Shown here: one piece after another, positions 57,553-64,000 of the stretch
How positions within the stretch are numbered: position 1 is the stretch's first letter
Layout: each line of letters begins with the position of its first letter
Assembly (NCBI RefSeq): GCF_014279795.1
Contig: NZ_CP047945.1
Span: forward strand, 1,508,572 to 1,572,571
Source of the DNA: Synechococcus sp. PROS-7-1
Lineage (GTDB): Bacteria; Cyanobacteriota; Cyanobacteriia; PCC-6307; Cyanobiaceae
Direction: 5' to 3'
Length of the DNA: 64,000 bases
Notes under the pieces: generated by a model
The model's input: only the letters and a program-made list of their open reading frames with translations
Told to the model about the DNA's origin: nothing
Database searches by the model: none
Translations under genes and position numbers: made by a program

Positions 57553-58083
57553 ATGGCGTCCGACACACCCTCCGAATCAAAGCCCACCCAAGCCGACATC
57601 ACGGTGCTAGGCCAAGAGGATGTTCAAAACGCAGCCCCGGCTCCAGACCCAGCTCCTGCTCCGGCGGCAGACCCAGCCCCAACTCCCGAACTCACCTCGC
57701 CCTCGATCGCCGAGCGCGTGAGCGTTCCTGAAACGCCCTCCAGTAGCGACGGCTCAGAGGATGGCGGTGAATGGGATCTACTCAGCACCAAGGTTCGCCA
57801 GTGGTGGAGCGAGAACGATCTGGCCGATCAATGGCAGCGGCTGCGCAAGCCGCTGCTGCTCACGGCAGGGCTGATCGCCTTCGTTCTCGTGCTCAGAATC
57901 TATGGAGGGATCCTGGATGCCATTGCCACCATTCCCCTCGCCCCACGACTCTTTGAGCTGGTGGGCGTGATTTACGCCACCTGGTTTGCCACCACACGCC
58001 TGGTTCGCAGCGAGGAGCGACGCAAAATCAGCGCCGGGGTCAGCGACCTCTGGAGCAGCATGCGCGGCAAGCAATCCACTTGA
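57553..58083 (+). CDS. CAAD-domain (CURT1-like) membrane protein
   Basis: A 176-residue product from ATG 57553. The N-terminal half is disordered and rich in Pro, Ala, Ser and acidic residues; then a short amphipathic stretch, two hydrophobic segments (about 100-120 and 130-150: LLLTAGLIAFVLVLRIYGGI, ELVGVIYATWFATTRLV) and a basic tail. That is the CAAD/CURT1 layout; plant CURT1 proteins bend thylakoid margins. Function in Synechococcus is inferred. Divergent from gyrA. Confidence 0.85.
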   Translation: MASDTPSESKPTQADITVLGQEDVQNAAPAPDPAPAPAADPAPTPELTSPSIAERVSVPETPSSSDGSEDGGEWDLLSTKVRQWWSENDLADQWQRLRKPLLLTAGLIAFVLVLRIYGGILDAIATIPLAPRLFELVGVIYATWFATTRLVRSEERRKISAGVSDLWSSMRGKQST

Positions 58084-58129
58084 TGGAGGGGATCCTCCGC
58101 GCCACCGATTGGTAGCTTGATCACACTCT

Positions 58130-59305
58130 GTGACGACTGCGGTGGACATTCAGCTCGGACGCTCCAAGGTTGTACGCCGGGCCTATGGCATTGATGAGAT
58201 CGCCCTGGTTCCGGGCGGTCGAACCGTGGATCCCGAGATCACCGACACCCGCTGGACGCTCGGTGGCATCGAACGGGAGATCCCGATCATCGCCAGCGCC
58301 ATGGATGGCGTGGTGGATGTCGACATGGCCGTGCAGCTCTCCAAGCTGGGTGCCCTTGGTGTTCTCAACCTCGAGGGCGTCCAAACCCGTTACGACGATC
58401 CCAACGATGCCCTCGATCGCATTGCGTCCGTAGGGAAAGACGCTTTCGTCCCGCTCATGCAGGAGCTCTACAGCGCGCCCGTGCAGGAGCACCTCATCCG
58501 CAAACGCATCCAGGACATCAAGGCCCACGGCGGCATCGCCGCCGTGAGCGGCACCCCCGTTGCCGCCATGCGCTTCGGCAAAGCCATTGCCGAGGCAGGT
58601 GCCGATCTGTTCTTCGTTCAGGCCACGGTGGTCTCAACAGAGCACATCGGCCCGGAAGGGCGCGAAAGCCTGAATCTGGAAGCTCTCTGCCGGGATATGG
58701 GTGTACCGGTTGTGATCGGCAACTGCGTCACCTACGACGTGGCGCTTCAGCTGATGCGCGCTGGAGCTGCAGGCGTGATGGTGGGGATCGGCCCTGGCGC
58801 GGCCTGCACATCGCGGGGGGTTCTCGGTGTCGGCATCCCCCAGGCCACCGCTGTTGCCGACTGCGCCGCCGCACGCAACGACTACGAACGGGAGAGCGGT
58901 CGCTACGTGCCGATCGTTGCTGACGGGGGCATCGTCACTGGCGGAGACATCTGCAAGTGCATCGCCTGCGGCGCCGATGCCGTGATGATCGGCTCGCCCA
59001 TCGCCCGGGCGGAGGAAGCCCCAGGACGTGGGTTCCACTGGGGCATGGCCACACCGAGCCCGGTGCTGCCTCGAGGAACTCGGATCAACGTGGGGAGCAC
59101 AGGGAGTCTGGAGAGAATCCTGCGGGGCCCAGCCAAGCTGGACGACGGAACTCACAACCTGCTCGGCGCCCTGAAAACCTCCATGGGGACCCTCGGAGCC
59201 CGCACCATCAAGGAGATGCAATCGGTTGAAGTGGTTGTGGCCCCTTCCCTGCTCACCGAAGGCAAGGTGTACCAGAAAGCCCAGCAACTGGGCATGGGCA
59301 AATAG
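58130..59305 (+). CDS. guaB3: IMP dehydrogenase/GMP reductase-family protein, GuaB3 type
   Basis: A 391-residue TIM-barrel protein without CBS domains, begun at a GTG. It has the IMPDH core [20 protein letters not shown], the catalytic Cys loop [33 protein letters not shown], and the phosphate-binding GSPIARAEE. Lack of the CBS insertion and the length match GuaB3 proteins, whose role in cyanobacterial purine metabolism has been linked to IMPDH activity. Yfr1 and trxA follow downstream. Confidence 0.9.
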   Translation: MTTAVDIQLGRSKVVRRAYGIDEIALVPGGRTVDPEITDTRWTLGGIEREIPIIASAMDGVVDVDMAVQLSKLGALGVLNLEGVQTRYDDPNDALDRIASVGKDAFVPLMQELYSAPVQEHLIRKRIQDIKAHGGIAAVSGTPVAAMRFGKAIAEAGADLFFVQATVVSTEHIGPEGRESLNLEALCRDMGVPVVIGNCVTYDVALQLMRAGAAGVMVGIGPGAACTSRGVLGVGIPQATAVADCAAARNDYERESGRYVPIVADGGIVTGGDICKCIACGADAVMIGSPIARAEEAPGRGFHWGMATPSPVLPRGTRINVGSTGSLERILRGPAKLDDGTHNLLGALKTSMGTLGARTIKEMQSVEVVVAPSLLTEGKVYQKAQQLGMGK

Positions 59306-59352
59306 TCACAAGTCTCACGACAAGACACATGACGCAAAAGCGAGACGCGCGG

Positions 59353-59358
59353 TACTCT
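59353..59358 (+). promoter_or_regulatory. Candidate -10 element for Yfr1
   Basis: TACTCT lies about six bases before the predicted 5' end of the Yfr1 RNA, a fair sigma-70 -10 match. By position and sequence only. Confidence 0.4.
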
Positions 59359-59362
59359 CGAA

Positions 59363-59424
59363 GTGTGCGGGCGTATGCCCACACACTCCTCACACCCCCC
59401 GGCCCGACGCGTTCGGGCTTTCTG
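59363..59424 (+). ncRNA. yfr1: Small regulatory RNA Yfr1
   Basis: Yfr1 is a short cyanobacterial RNA with a single-stranded, highly conserved core between two hairpins; in picocyanobacteria it lies next to trxA and it pairs with porin mRNAs. Here the order is a 5' hairpin (gtgtgcgggc/gccc acacac arms, one mismatch, 59364-59386), the core ACTCCTCACAC at 59385-59395, a C-run, and a terminator hairpin gcccga/tcgggc (59402-59418) followed by a T-rich run. Location between guaB3 and trxA, core sequence and structure agree. The exact 5' end is inferred. Confidence 0.9.
59402..59424 (+). terminator. Intrinsic terminator of Yfr1
   Basis: Arms gcccga (59402-59407) and tcgggc (59413-59418) with a five-base loop, then tttctgtctt. 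It forms the 3' hairpin of Yfr1 and may also stop transcripts from guaB3. Confidence 0.8.
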
Positions 59425-59524
59425 TCTTGTTCAGTCATCCATCACAGTTCAGGCGCTGAGTGATGACAATGAAGGGCAACCAAGAAAACGGTTGCTAAAT
59501 TTCGCCCATCTCGACTGCCACGGA

Positions 59525-59848
59525 ATGTCCAGCGCTGCCGCTGTTACCGACGCTTCATTCGAACAGGACGTCCTTCAAAGTGACGTCCCCGTGCTGGTTG
59601 ATTTCTGGGCTCCCTGGTGCGGCCCTTGCCGGATGGTGGCGCCCATCGTTGATGAGATCTCCAAGGAATTCGAGGGCAAGATCAAGGTGTTCAAACTGAA
59701 CACCGATGAAAATCCCAACGTTGCCAGTCAGTTCGGGATCCGCAGCATCCCGACCCTGATGGTGTTCAAGGGTGGCCAGAAGGTTGACACGGTTGTGGGT
59801 GCGGTACCCAAGGCAACCCTGTCTGGCACGATTGCCAAATATCTCTGA
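59525..59848 (+). CDS. trxA: Thioredoxin (TrxA, m type)
   Basis: A 107-residue thioredoxin with the redox site [14 protein letters not shown], the cis-Pro loop [13 protein letters not shown] and the Asp/Lys pair typical of m-type thioredoxins. It carries light signals from ferredoxin-thioredoxin reductase to Calvin-cycle enzymes and OpcA/G6PDH. Only the last 55 codons' worth of a longer open frame upstream is excluded; ATG 59525 gives the normal length. Its TGA overlaps the first plausible hisH codon. Confidence 0.96.
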   Translation: MSSAAAVTDASFEQDVLQSDVPVLVDFWAPWCGPCRMVAPIVDEISKEFEGKIKVFKLNTDENPNVASQFGIRSIPTLMVFKGGQKVDTVVGAVPKATLSGTIAKYL

Positions 59849-60501
59849 GTCCACCACTGGCTTCAACAACAGTCGGCCTGATCGATTACGGAATGGGAAA
59901 CCTCCATTCCGTCAACATGTGTTTCGGGCGGCTCGGCCAAACACTCACCCCTGTTCGAGCCCCAGACGACCTTGAGCACTGTGATGCGCTCATCCTTCCA
60001 GGGGTCGGATCCTTCGATCCGGCCATGGAGCAATTGCGCAGCACAGGCTTAATTCCCCACCTCAGGGACTGGGGCCAAAGGGATCGCCCGCTCCTGGGCA
60101 TCTGCCTCGGCTTGCAACTTCTGTTCGAACGCAGCGATGAGGGTGAGTCCCAAGGCTTGGGGCTGTTCAAAGGCAGCGTCTGCCGCCTGCCAAGCGATCA
60201 GGGAGAACGCATCCCTCACATGGGCTGGGGCCAATTAGAGCGACGCCATCCCAGTCCTCTCCTTCCCGCCGAAGACGACACCCCCTGGGTGTACTTCGTG
60301 CATTCCTTCGCAGCCCATCCCGATCACGAACGGGATCGTGCTGCCGATGTGGGTTTCGGCAGCGGCGTCGCCACGGCCATGGTCTGGCACGGACGGGTCG
60401 GCGCCTGTCAGTTTCACCCTGAAAAGTCTGGGCGGGCCGGCGCTGTGCTGCTGCAACGCTGGCTGGGGTGGCTTGAGGCAGGGGCACCCTTGGCCGCGTG
60501 A
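59845..60501 (+). CDS. hisH: Imidazole glycerol phosphate synthase, glutaminase subunit
   Basis: Supplies ammonia to HisF in histidine synthesis. The glutaminase triad is visible: Cys in [12 protein letters not shown], His-Glu in FHPEKSG. The first conserved strand, [14 protein letters not shown], lies before the ATG at 59893 (which gives MGNLHSV, truncated). Upstream, back to the in-frame stop at 59785-59787, there is no ATG, GTG or TTG. CTG at 59845 (overlapping the trxA stop, CTGA) or CTG at 59857 are the best candidates; 59845 is used here. The product is then 218 residues. Confidence 0.85.
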   Translation: MSPPLASTTVGLIDYGMGNLHSVNMCFGRLGQTLTPVRAPDDLEHCDALILPGVGSFDPAMEQLRSTGLIPHLRDWGQRDRPLLGICLGLQLLFERSDEGESQGLGLFKGSVCRLPSDQGERIPHMGWGQLERRHPSPLLPAEDDTPWVYFVHSFAAHPDHERDRAADVGFGSGVATAMVWHGRVGACQFHPEKSGRAGAVLLQRWLGWLEAGAPLAA

Positions 60502-61118
60502 GCAGCGCCCAGTTGCGGATGATCGGTGGTCGGCGCTTGCGCAGTCCCCAGGGTCAGGGAACACGACCCACCACGGCGAGGGTGCGCGAAGCCCTAATGA
60601 ATGTGCTCGCCAATGGCATTGAGGATGCGCACTGGCTTGATCTCTTCAGCGGCAGCGGCGTGATGGGCTGCGAGGCGATTCAACGGGGAGCCGCACGGGT
60701 GTGGGCTGTTGAAAACAATGCACGCATCGCAGCCGTCTGCCGCCAAAACCTGGAACTGGTGGCGGCATCCAGGAGTGAACCTGTCGAAATCCGCGTCATT
60801 CGGAGGGATCTGATGCCCTGGCTCGACGCTGGTCGTCCCGAGAGCGTGGAACCCTTCACCCACGTGTATGTCGATCCACCCTATGCAGCTGGCCACTATC
60901 AATCGACCCTTGAACGCTTACGAACGAGGAAGTGGATCACCAGCAATGGGCTCGTGATCTGCGAGTACGCCAGCGGCAACGAACTCCACCCACCATCCGA
61001 CTGGACGGAAGTGGATCGTCGACGGTATGGAACGAGCTCGCTTCTGTTTCTCAGCCCCCGAGAGCACTGCCGCGGCGGTACTGGTTCCAAGCAGCCACAA
61101 ACAGACCCAGAAGGGTGA
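60498..61118 (+). CDS. rsmD: 16S rRNA (guanine966-N2)-methyltransferase RsmD
   Basis: A 206-residue Rossmann methyltransferase. SAM loop [19 protein letters not shown], the acidic end of strand 2 WAVENNARI and the catalytic [10 protein letters not shown] are visible, and the opening [12 protein letters not shown] with [13 protein letters not shown] is the RsmD N-terminus. Start is GTG at 60498, overlapping the hisH stop by four bases (GTGA). Its last 68 bases are also the coding strand complement of petG, so the C-terminal 20-odd residues may be free to vary. Confidence 0.93.
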
Positions 61119-61164
61119 CCGGGATCAGCCCCAAAACAATGCCGCAGAGAAGGGGTTCGATCAT
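61051..61164 (-). CDS. petG: Cytochrome b6-f complex subunit 5 (PetG)
   Basis: A 37-residue single-helix protein that stabilises the cytochrome b6f complex. From ATG 61164 the product begins [15 protein letters not shown], continues through one membrane helix ([17 protein letters not shown]) and ends SALGG. This is a close match to PetG in length and sequence. It is too short for most gene calls and its 3' half lies antisense inside rsmD. It is divergent from cytM across 47 bases. Confidence 0.95.
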
Positions 61165-61211
61165 CTGGTCGCGCCCGGTTGATTGATTAAGCACAATTGT
61201 TCCATGCATTC

Positions 61212-61607
61212 ATGGCCTCTGTGACGGCTCCGTCATCAACTGCTGCACCTGCTGACCGCAAACGCGGGCTGGTTTCAGCACTCGTTGCCGTTGCAGGGGC
61301 CACCGCTTTGGTGATGCTGGTGTGGATGTTCGGCGTGAATCGTCTCGACCCCTACAGCAAGGCGACCCTGTCGCTGAGTGGTGATGTGGTTCACGGAGGT
61401 CAACTGTTTCGCATCAACTGCGCTGGCTGTCATGGCATCGCCGGCCAGGGTCTTGTGGGACCGAGCCTTCAAGGGGTCGCGGCAAAGCGATCCAATCGAT
61501 CGATCATTCATCAGATCGTGAGCGGAGAGACGCCACCGATGCCTCGCTTCGAGATCGAACCCCAGGGCATGGCCGATCTGCTCAGCTACCTCAAGACCGT
61601 TACTTAA
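61212..61607 (+). CDS. cytM: Cytochrome cM
   Basis: A c-type cytochrome anchored by an uncleaved N-terminal helix (about 19-42, LVSALVAVAGATALVMLVWM). The haem site is INCAGCHGIAG and the candidate axial Met lies in TPPMPRFEI. Length (131 residues) and the anchor match CytM, a low-abundance cytochrome that affects electron flow when cells use fixed carbon. ATG 61212 is chosen; TTG 61197 would add five residues. Divergent from petG. Confidence 0.92.
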   Translation: MASVTAPSSTAAPADRKRGLVSALVAVAGATALVMLVWMFGVNRLDPYSKATLSLSGDVVHGGQLFRINCAGCHGIAGQGLVGPSLQGVAAKRSNRSIIHQIVSGETPPMPRFEIEPQGMADLLSYLKTVT

Positions 61608-61612
61608 AGCTT

Positions 61613-62347
61613 TTGGGTCTTGCCGTTGTCTTGGTTGAGCCAGCAGGCCCTCTCAATGTGGGCAGCGTGGCCAGGTTGTGCGCCAATTTCGGCATCGACG
61701 ATCTACGGCTCGTCGCCCCGCGCTGCGACCCCGCCGATGCACAAGCCCTGCGCATGGCCGTGCATGGTCAAACGGTGCTGCAACGGGCCAGCACCTTCAC
61801 GACGCTCCTTGAGGCCCTTAGCGACTGCCAGCGTGTGGTGGCCAGCTGCGGGCGCATTGACCATGGAGACATCCCTCTGCAGACACCCGATCAGGCGTTG
61901 CCCTGGGTTGAGGAAGGCTTGAGGGGCGGCGCTCAGGTGGCCCTGGTCTTCGGTCGTGAAGATCGAGGTCTAAGCAATGAAGAGTTGCTGCTCAGCCATC
62001 GCGCGGTGCGGCTGCATACGGGCGATCACTACCCGTCGCTCAATTTGTCCCATGCCGTGGCGATCGTGCTGCACGACCTTCAACGCAGCAGGCATCTCCC
62101 TGCAGCGAACGACCCGCAGCCGCCGCAGCCATCAGAAGCAGCCGCACCACCCCAGCTGGATGCCTGCCTGCAGGACGCTGAAGCGCTGCTGCTGGAGGCG
62201 GGATTTCTGCTGCCCCATACCGCCAGAGCGCGCATGGCGAAGATCAAGGGCCTGCTGCGGCGAGCCAGTGTTCAGGCGCAGGAGCTCGCCATGCTGCGCG
62301 GCATGGTGCGTCAACTGCGCTGGGCGATCCGTTGCCACCGCCCGTAA
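61613..62347 (+). CDS. TrmJ-type tRNA/rRNA 2'-O-methyltransferase (SPOUT)
   Basis: A 244-residue SPOUT-fold methylase. Motif 1 is VEPAGPLNVGSVARLCANFG, motif 2 ALVFGREDRGLSNEE, motif 3 YPSLNLSHAVAIVLHDL, the deep trefoil knot signature of the TrmH/TrmJ group. The C-terminal 80 residues are a helical, Ala/Gln-rich extension as in TrmJ (tRNA position 32). Start is TTG at 61613, five bases after cytM. Confidence 0.87.
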   Translation: MGLAVVLVEPAGPLNVGSVARLCANFGIDDLRLVAPRCDPADAQALRMAVHGQTVLQRASTFTTLLEALSDCQRVVASCGRIDHGDIPLQTPDQALPWVEEGLRGGAQVALVFGREDRGLSNEELLLSHRAVRLHTGDHYPSLNLSHAVAIVLHDLQRSRHLPAANDPQPPQPSEAAAPPQLDACLQDAEALLLEAGFLLPHTARARMAKIKGLLRRASVQAQELAMLRGMVRQLRWAIRCHRP

Positions 62348-62371
62348 TCTCTGGTTTTCCAGCGCAGCCCC

Positions 62372-63520
62372 TTGTCCTCCAGTCGATCCAGTCGCCAGTC
62401 CTCGGGCTGGGGACGCCCGCTGCGGTTGCTGCTCAGACTCATCCTGATGGGCGTCGGGCTCGGCGTGATCACAGGCTCTCTGCTCAAACTGGCGGGCCCA
62501 GCGGTTCAGAGGGGAGACCTCTCCCTGCCGCCGTGGCTGACCTTGCCCGGTTCCCCACGCACGGCTGACACGGGAGCCGCAGCGCAAACCCCACTGCCTC
62601 AGCAAGCCAAGCGCACCCAATCGCTCGGCCGTTTTCAAACCAAAAATGAGCTCAAGGCCCTGAGTGATCGCTGGACGCAACTGGCCGCAGGCCAGCCTGA
62701 TCTCACAGTGAGCGCCTTCATGCTGGTGCTCGATGACGGCCGCTATGCCCAGCTGGCACCCGACACGGCCCTCCCAGCAGCGAGCGCGATCAAGACTCCG
62801 ATCTTGGTCGTGACCCTTGAAGAACTCGACGCAGGACAGCTCAGCTGGAATGAACCGCTCACACTCACCAAACCCGTGGTGGGCGGCGGTGCGGGATGGA
62901 TGGCGACCAAGCCCCTGGGGACCCGCTTCCCGACCCATGAGGTGGCCACGGAAATGATCCGGGTGAGCGACAACACCGCCACCAACCTGCTGATTGAACG
63001 GCTCGGGGGGAAGGACGCCCTCAATGCCCGCTTCAACGCCCTTGGCTTGAGCGCCACCGCAGTGAACAACTGGTTGCCCGACCTCAAGGGAACGAACACA
63101 ACCAGCGCAAGGGATCTGGCCCGCTCCATCGCCCTGGTCGACACTGGCGAAGCCCTGTCGATCCGCAGCCGCGATCTCTTTCGCGAAGTGATGGGCACTT
63201 CGGTAACCAACACGCTGCTGCCCAAAGGCCTGCTGCGAGGACTTGGCGGTCAACAGGGTGCACCTGACGACAGCCTGATGATCAAGGGATACCGGGTGCT
63301 GAACAAGACCGGTGATATCGGAATCGCCTACGCCGACGCTGGGCTGATTGAACTTCCTGATGGCAGCAGAGCCGTGGCCGCTTTTCTGGTGAAAGGCCCC
63401 TTCAATGATCCCCGTTCCACAGAACTGATCCGAAAACTGGCTGCCGCCATGGCGCCGGTTCTCAAACCCAAACCCGCCGTAGCCCGCAACACCGCCGCTG
63501 CCGCCAGCATCAACCCATGA
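62372..63520 (+). CDS. Class A beta-lactamase-fold serine hydrolase
   Basis: A 382-residue protein with an N-terminal membrane segment or signal anchor (about 30-50, LLLRLILMGVGLGVITGSLL) and a periplasmic serine hydrolase domain. The three motifs are SxxK in ASAIKTPILV, SDN in RVSDNTATNLL, and KTG in LNKTGDIGIAYAD. The usual Glu of class A omega loops is not obvious by eye, so it may be a penicillin-interacting peptidase rather than a lactamase. Start TTG at 62372. The next gene begins at its stop (ATGA). Confidence 0.85.
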   Translation: MSSSRSSRQSSGWGRPLRLLLRLILMGVGLGVITGSLLKLAGPAVQRGDLSLPPWLTLPGSPRTADTGAAAQTPLPQQAKRTQSLGRFQTKNELKALSDRWTQLAAGQPDLTVSAFMLVLDDGRYAQLAPDTALPAASAIKTPILVVTLEELDAGQLSWNEPLTLTKPVVGGGAGWMATKPLGTRFPTHEVATEMIRVSDNTATNLLIERLGGKDALNARFNALGLSATAVNNWLPDLKGTNTTSARDLARSIALVDTGEALSIRSRDLFREVMGTSVTNTLLPKGLLRGLGGQQGAPDDSLMIKGYRVLNKTGDIGIAYADAGLIELPDGSRAVAAFLVKGPFNDPRSTELIRKLAAAMAPVLKPKPAVARNTAAAASINP

Positions 63521-64000
63521 CCTGTTTTCATTCCCGGCGCGCCTTAACAGCCGTCACCTTGATGGTGTTGCCCTGGATCGGCACACCCTCCAAGGCCGAT
63601 GCGCCCCAGGCTGTGATTCGCAGCCAGCAGGTGCGTGCCCTTCCTGGCCAGCTGGATGAGGTGCTGGTGGTGAACGACAACAACCCGGAACTGATCACCG
63701 GGGAAGGCATTCTGGTCTCCACATTCCGGCAACCGCCTGGCCTTGATCTGGCGTTGAACGGTCGCTTCGACCTGTTCAGCCATCACGTGTTTGCAGGCAA
63801 AGAAAACGCCTTGAAGTCCACGCTCTGGCTTGCAGTGCTGGCGCAACCGGCCGGCGATGCAGCGGTCAGCCTGGAGCTGCTAGGAGGCAGCACCTCCCTG
63901 TCGCAGGCCACCCAAAAGGGGCAAACAGCGGCTCCCTTCCTTCCTCTGCCTGCGCTGATGAGCGAGACCGGCACCCCCATCGCCGCCGGTCCTGGAAGCC
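63517..64000 (+). CDS. DUF3370 protein, 3' end beyond window
   Basis: The first 161 residues are present. A signal peptide (RRALTAVTLMVLPWIG, cleavage near SKA/DA) precedes a mature region that opens RALPGQLDEVLVVNDNNPEL and continues EGILVSTFRQPPG and NGRFDLFSHHVFAGKEN, the pattern of cyanobacterial DUF3370 proteins. Function unknown; export is supported. ATG 63517 overlaps the upstream stop by four bases, so the two are coupled. The gene runs off the end of the window. Confidence 0.8.
   Translation, partial: MTCFHSRRALTAVTLMVLPWIGTPSKADAPQAVIRSQQVRALPGQLDEVLVVNDNNPELITGEGILVSTFRQPPGLDLALNGRFDLFSHHVFAGKENALKSTLWLAVLAQPAGDAAVSLELLGGSTSLSQATQKGQTAAPFLPLPALMSETGTPIAAGPGS

Noticed and set aside
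62132-63253. 373-codon minus-strand open frame across the TrmJ-type and serine hydrolase genes
   Set aside because: Long because of high GC content; Gly/Gln/His-rich without motifs, while both plus-strand genes have full catalytic signatures.

Overview
This window reads as core chromosome of a marine picocyanobacterium, most likely a Synechococcus of the marine cluster 5.1 type. Evidence for that is a ferredoxin-NADP reductase with a phycobilisome-linker (CpcD-like) N-terminus, petG and cytochrome cM, lycopene cyclase, a BciB-type divinyl reductase, SasA, zwf-opcA, a GuaB3-type protein next to trxA with the cyanobacterial small RNA Yfr1 between them, and many small genes without recognisable families. 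The DNA is visibly GC-rich and genes are packed with few bases between them, which argues against high-light Prochlorococcus. I see no insertion sequence, prophage, CRISPR array, rRNA or clear pseudogene.

Layout. 1-9 kb: lysA-dacA (lysine and c-di-AMP), rimI, then a tight row clpC / GldA-like dehydrogenase / alpha-beta hydrolase / DUF2993 protein, facing cdsA. 9-17 kb: PLP decarboxylase, MFS permease, ABC1 kinase, a small membrane protein, a group 2 sigma factor divergent from a phosphate-type two-component pair (phoB-phoR), then an rluB-like pseudouridine synthase. 17-30 kb: rodZ-like gene, malQ, bciB, an LCP-family protein, prsA, a GHL10-type glycoside hydrolase, pepN, two small unknowns, sasA and tRNA-Glu(TTC). 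30-45 kb: SRPBCC protein, petH with terminator, zwf-opcA, cbiA-acylphosphatase, a histidine phosphatase, a GAP-family membrane protein, a RecD-like helicase, a PAP2-like protein-crtE pair, folD, pgpH and an rluA-like gene. 45-50 kb is the least understood part: a run of small genes of unknown or weakly known function around a secreted HExxH protein, a YqgV-type protein, a plant-type ferredoxin and a Nif11-domain protein. 50-64 kb: leuA with a lone sugar-type ABC permease gene, a GH57 enzyme, gyrA-crtL, a CAAD protein, guaB3, Yfr1, trxA, hisH, rsmD, petG, cytM, a TrmJ-type methylase, a class A beta-lactamase fold protein and the start of a DUF3370 gene.

How the genes fit together. Photosynthetic electron transfer is served by petH, petG, cytM and a ferredoxin; pigments by crtE, crtL and bciB; night-time carbon use by zwf-opcA, malQ and GH57; clock output by sasA; phosphate sensing by phoB-phoR; and c-di-AMP turnover by dacA (synthesis) and pgpH (breakdown). 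The most useful non-routine observations are Yfr1, a hisH that has no ATG, GTG or TTG upstream of its first conserved strand, petG buried in the 3' end of rsmD, a perfect hairpin in the sasA leader, eight tail-to-tail gene pairs whose coding ends overlap, and the small-gene cluster at 45-49.4 kb. I did not find a clearly new multi-gene system.
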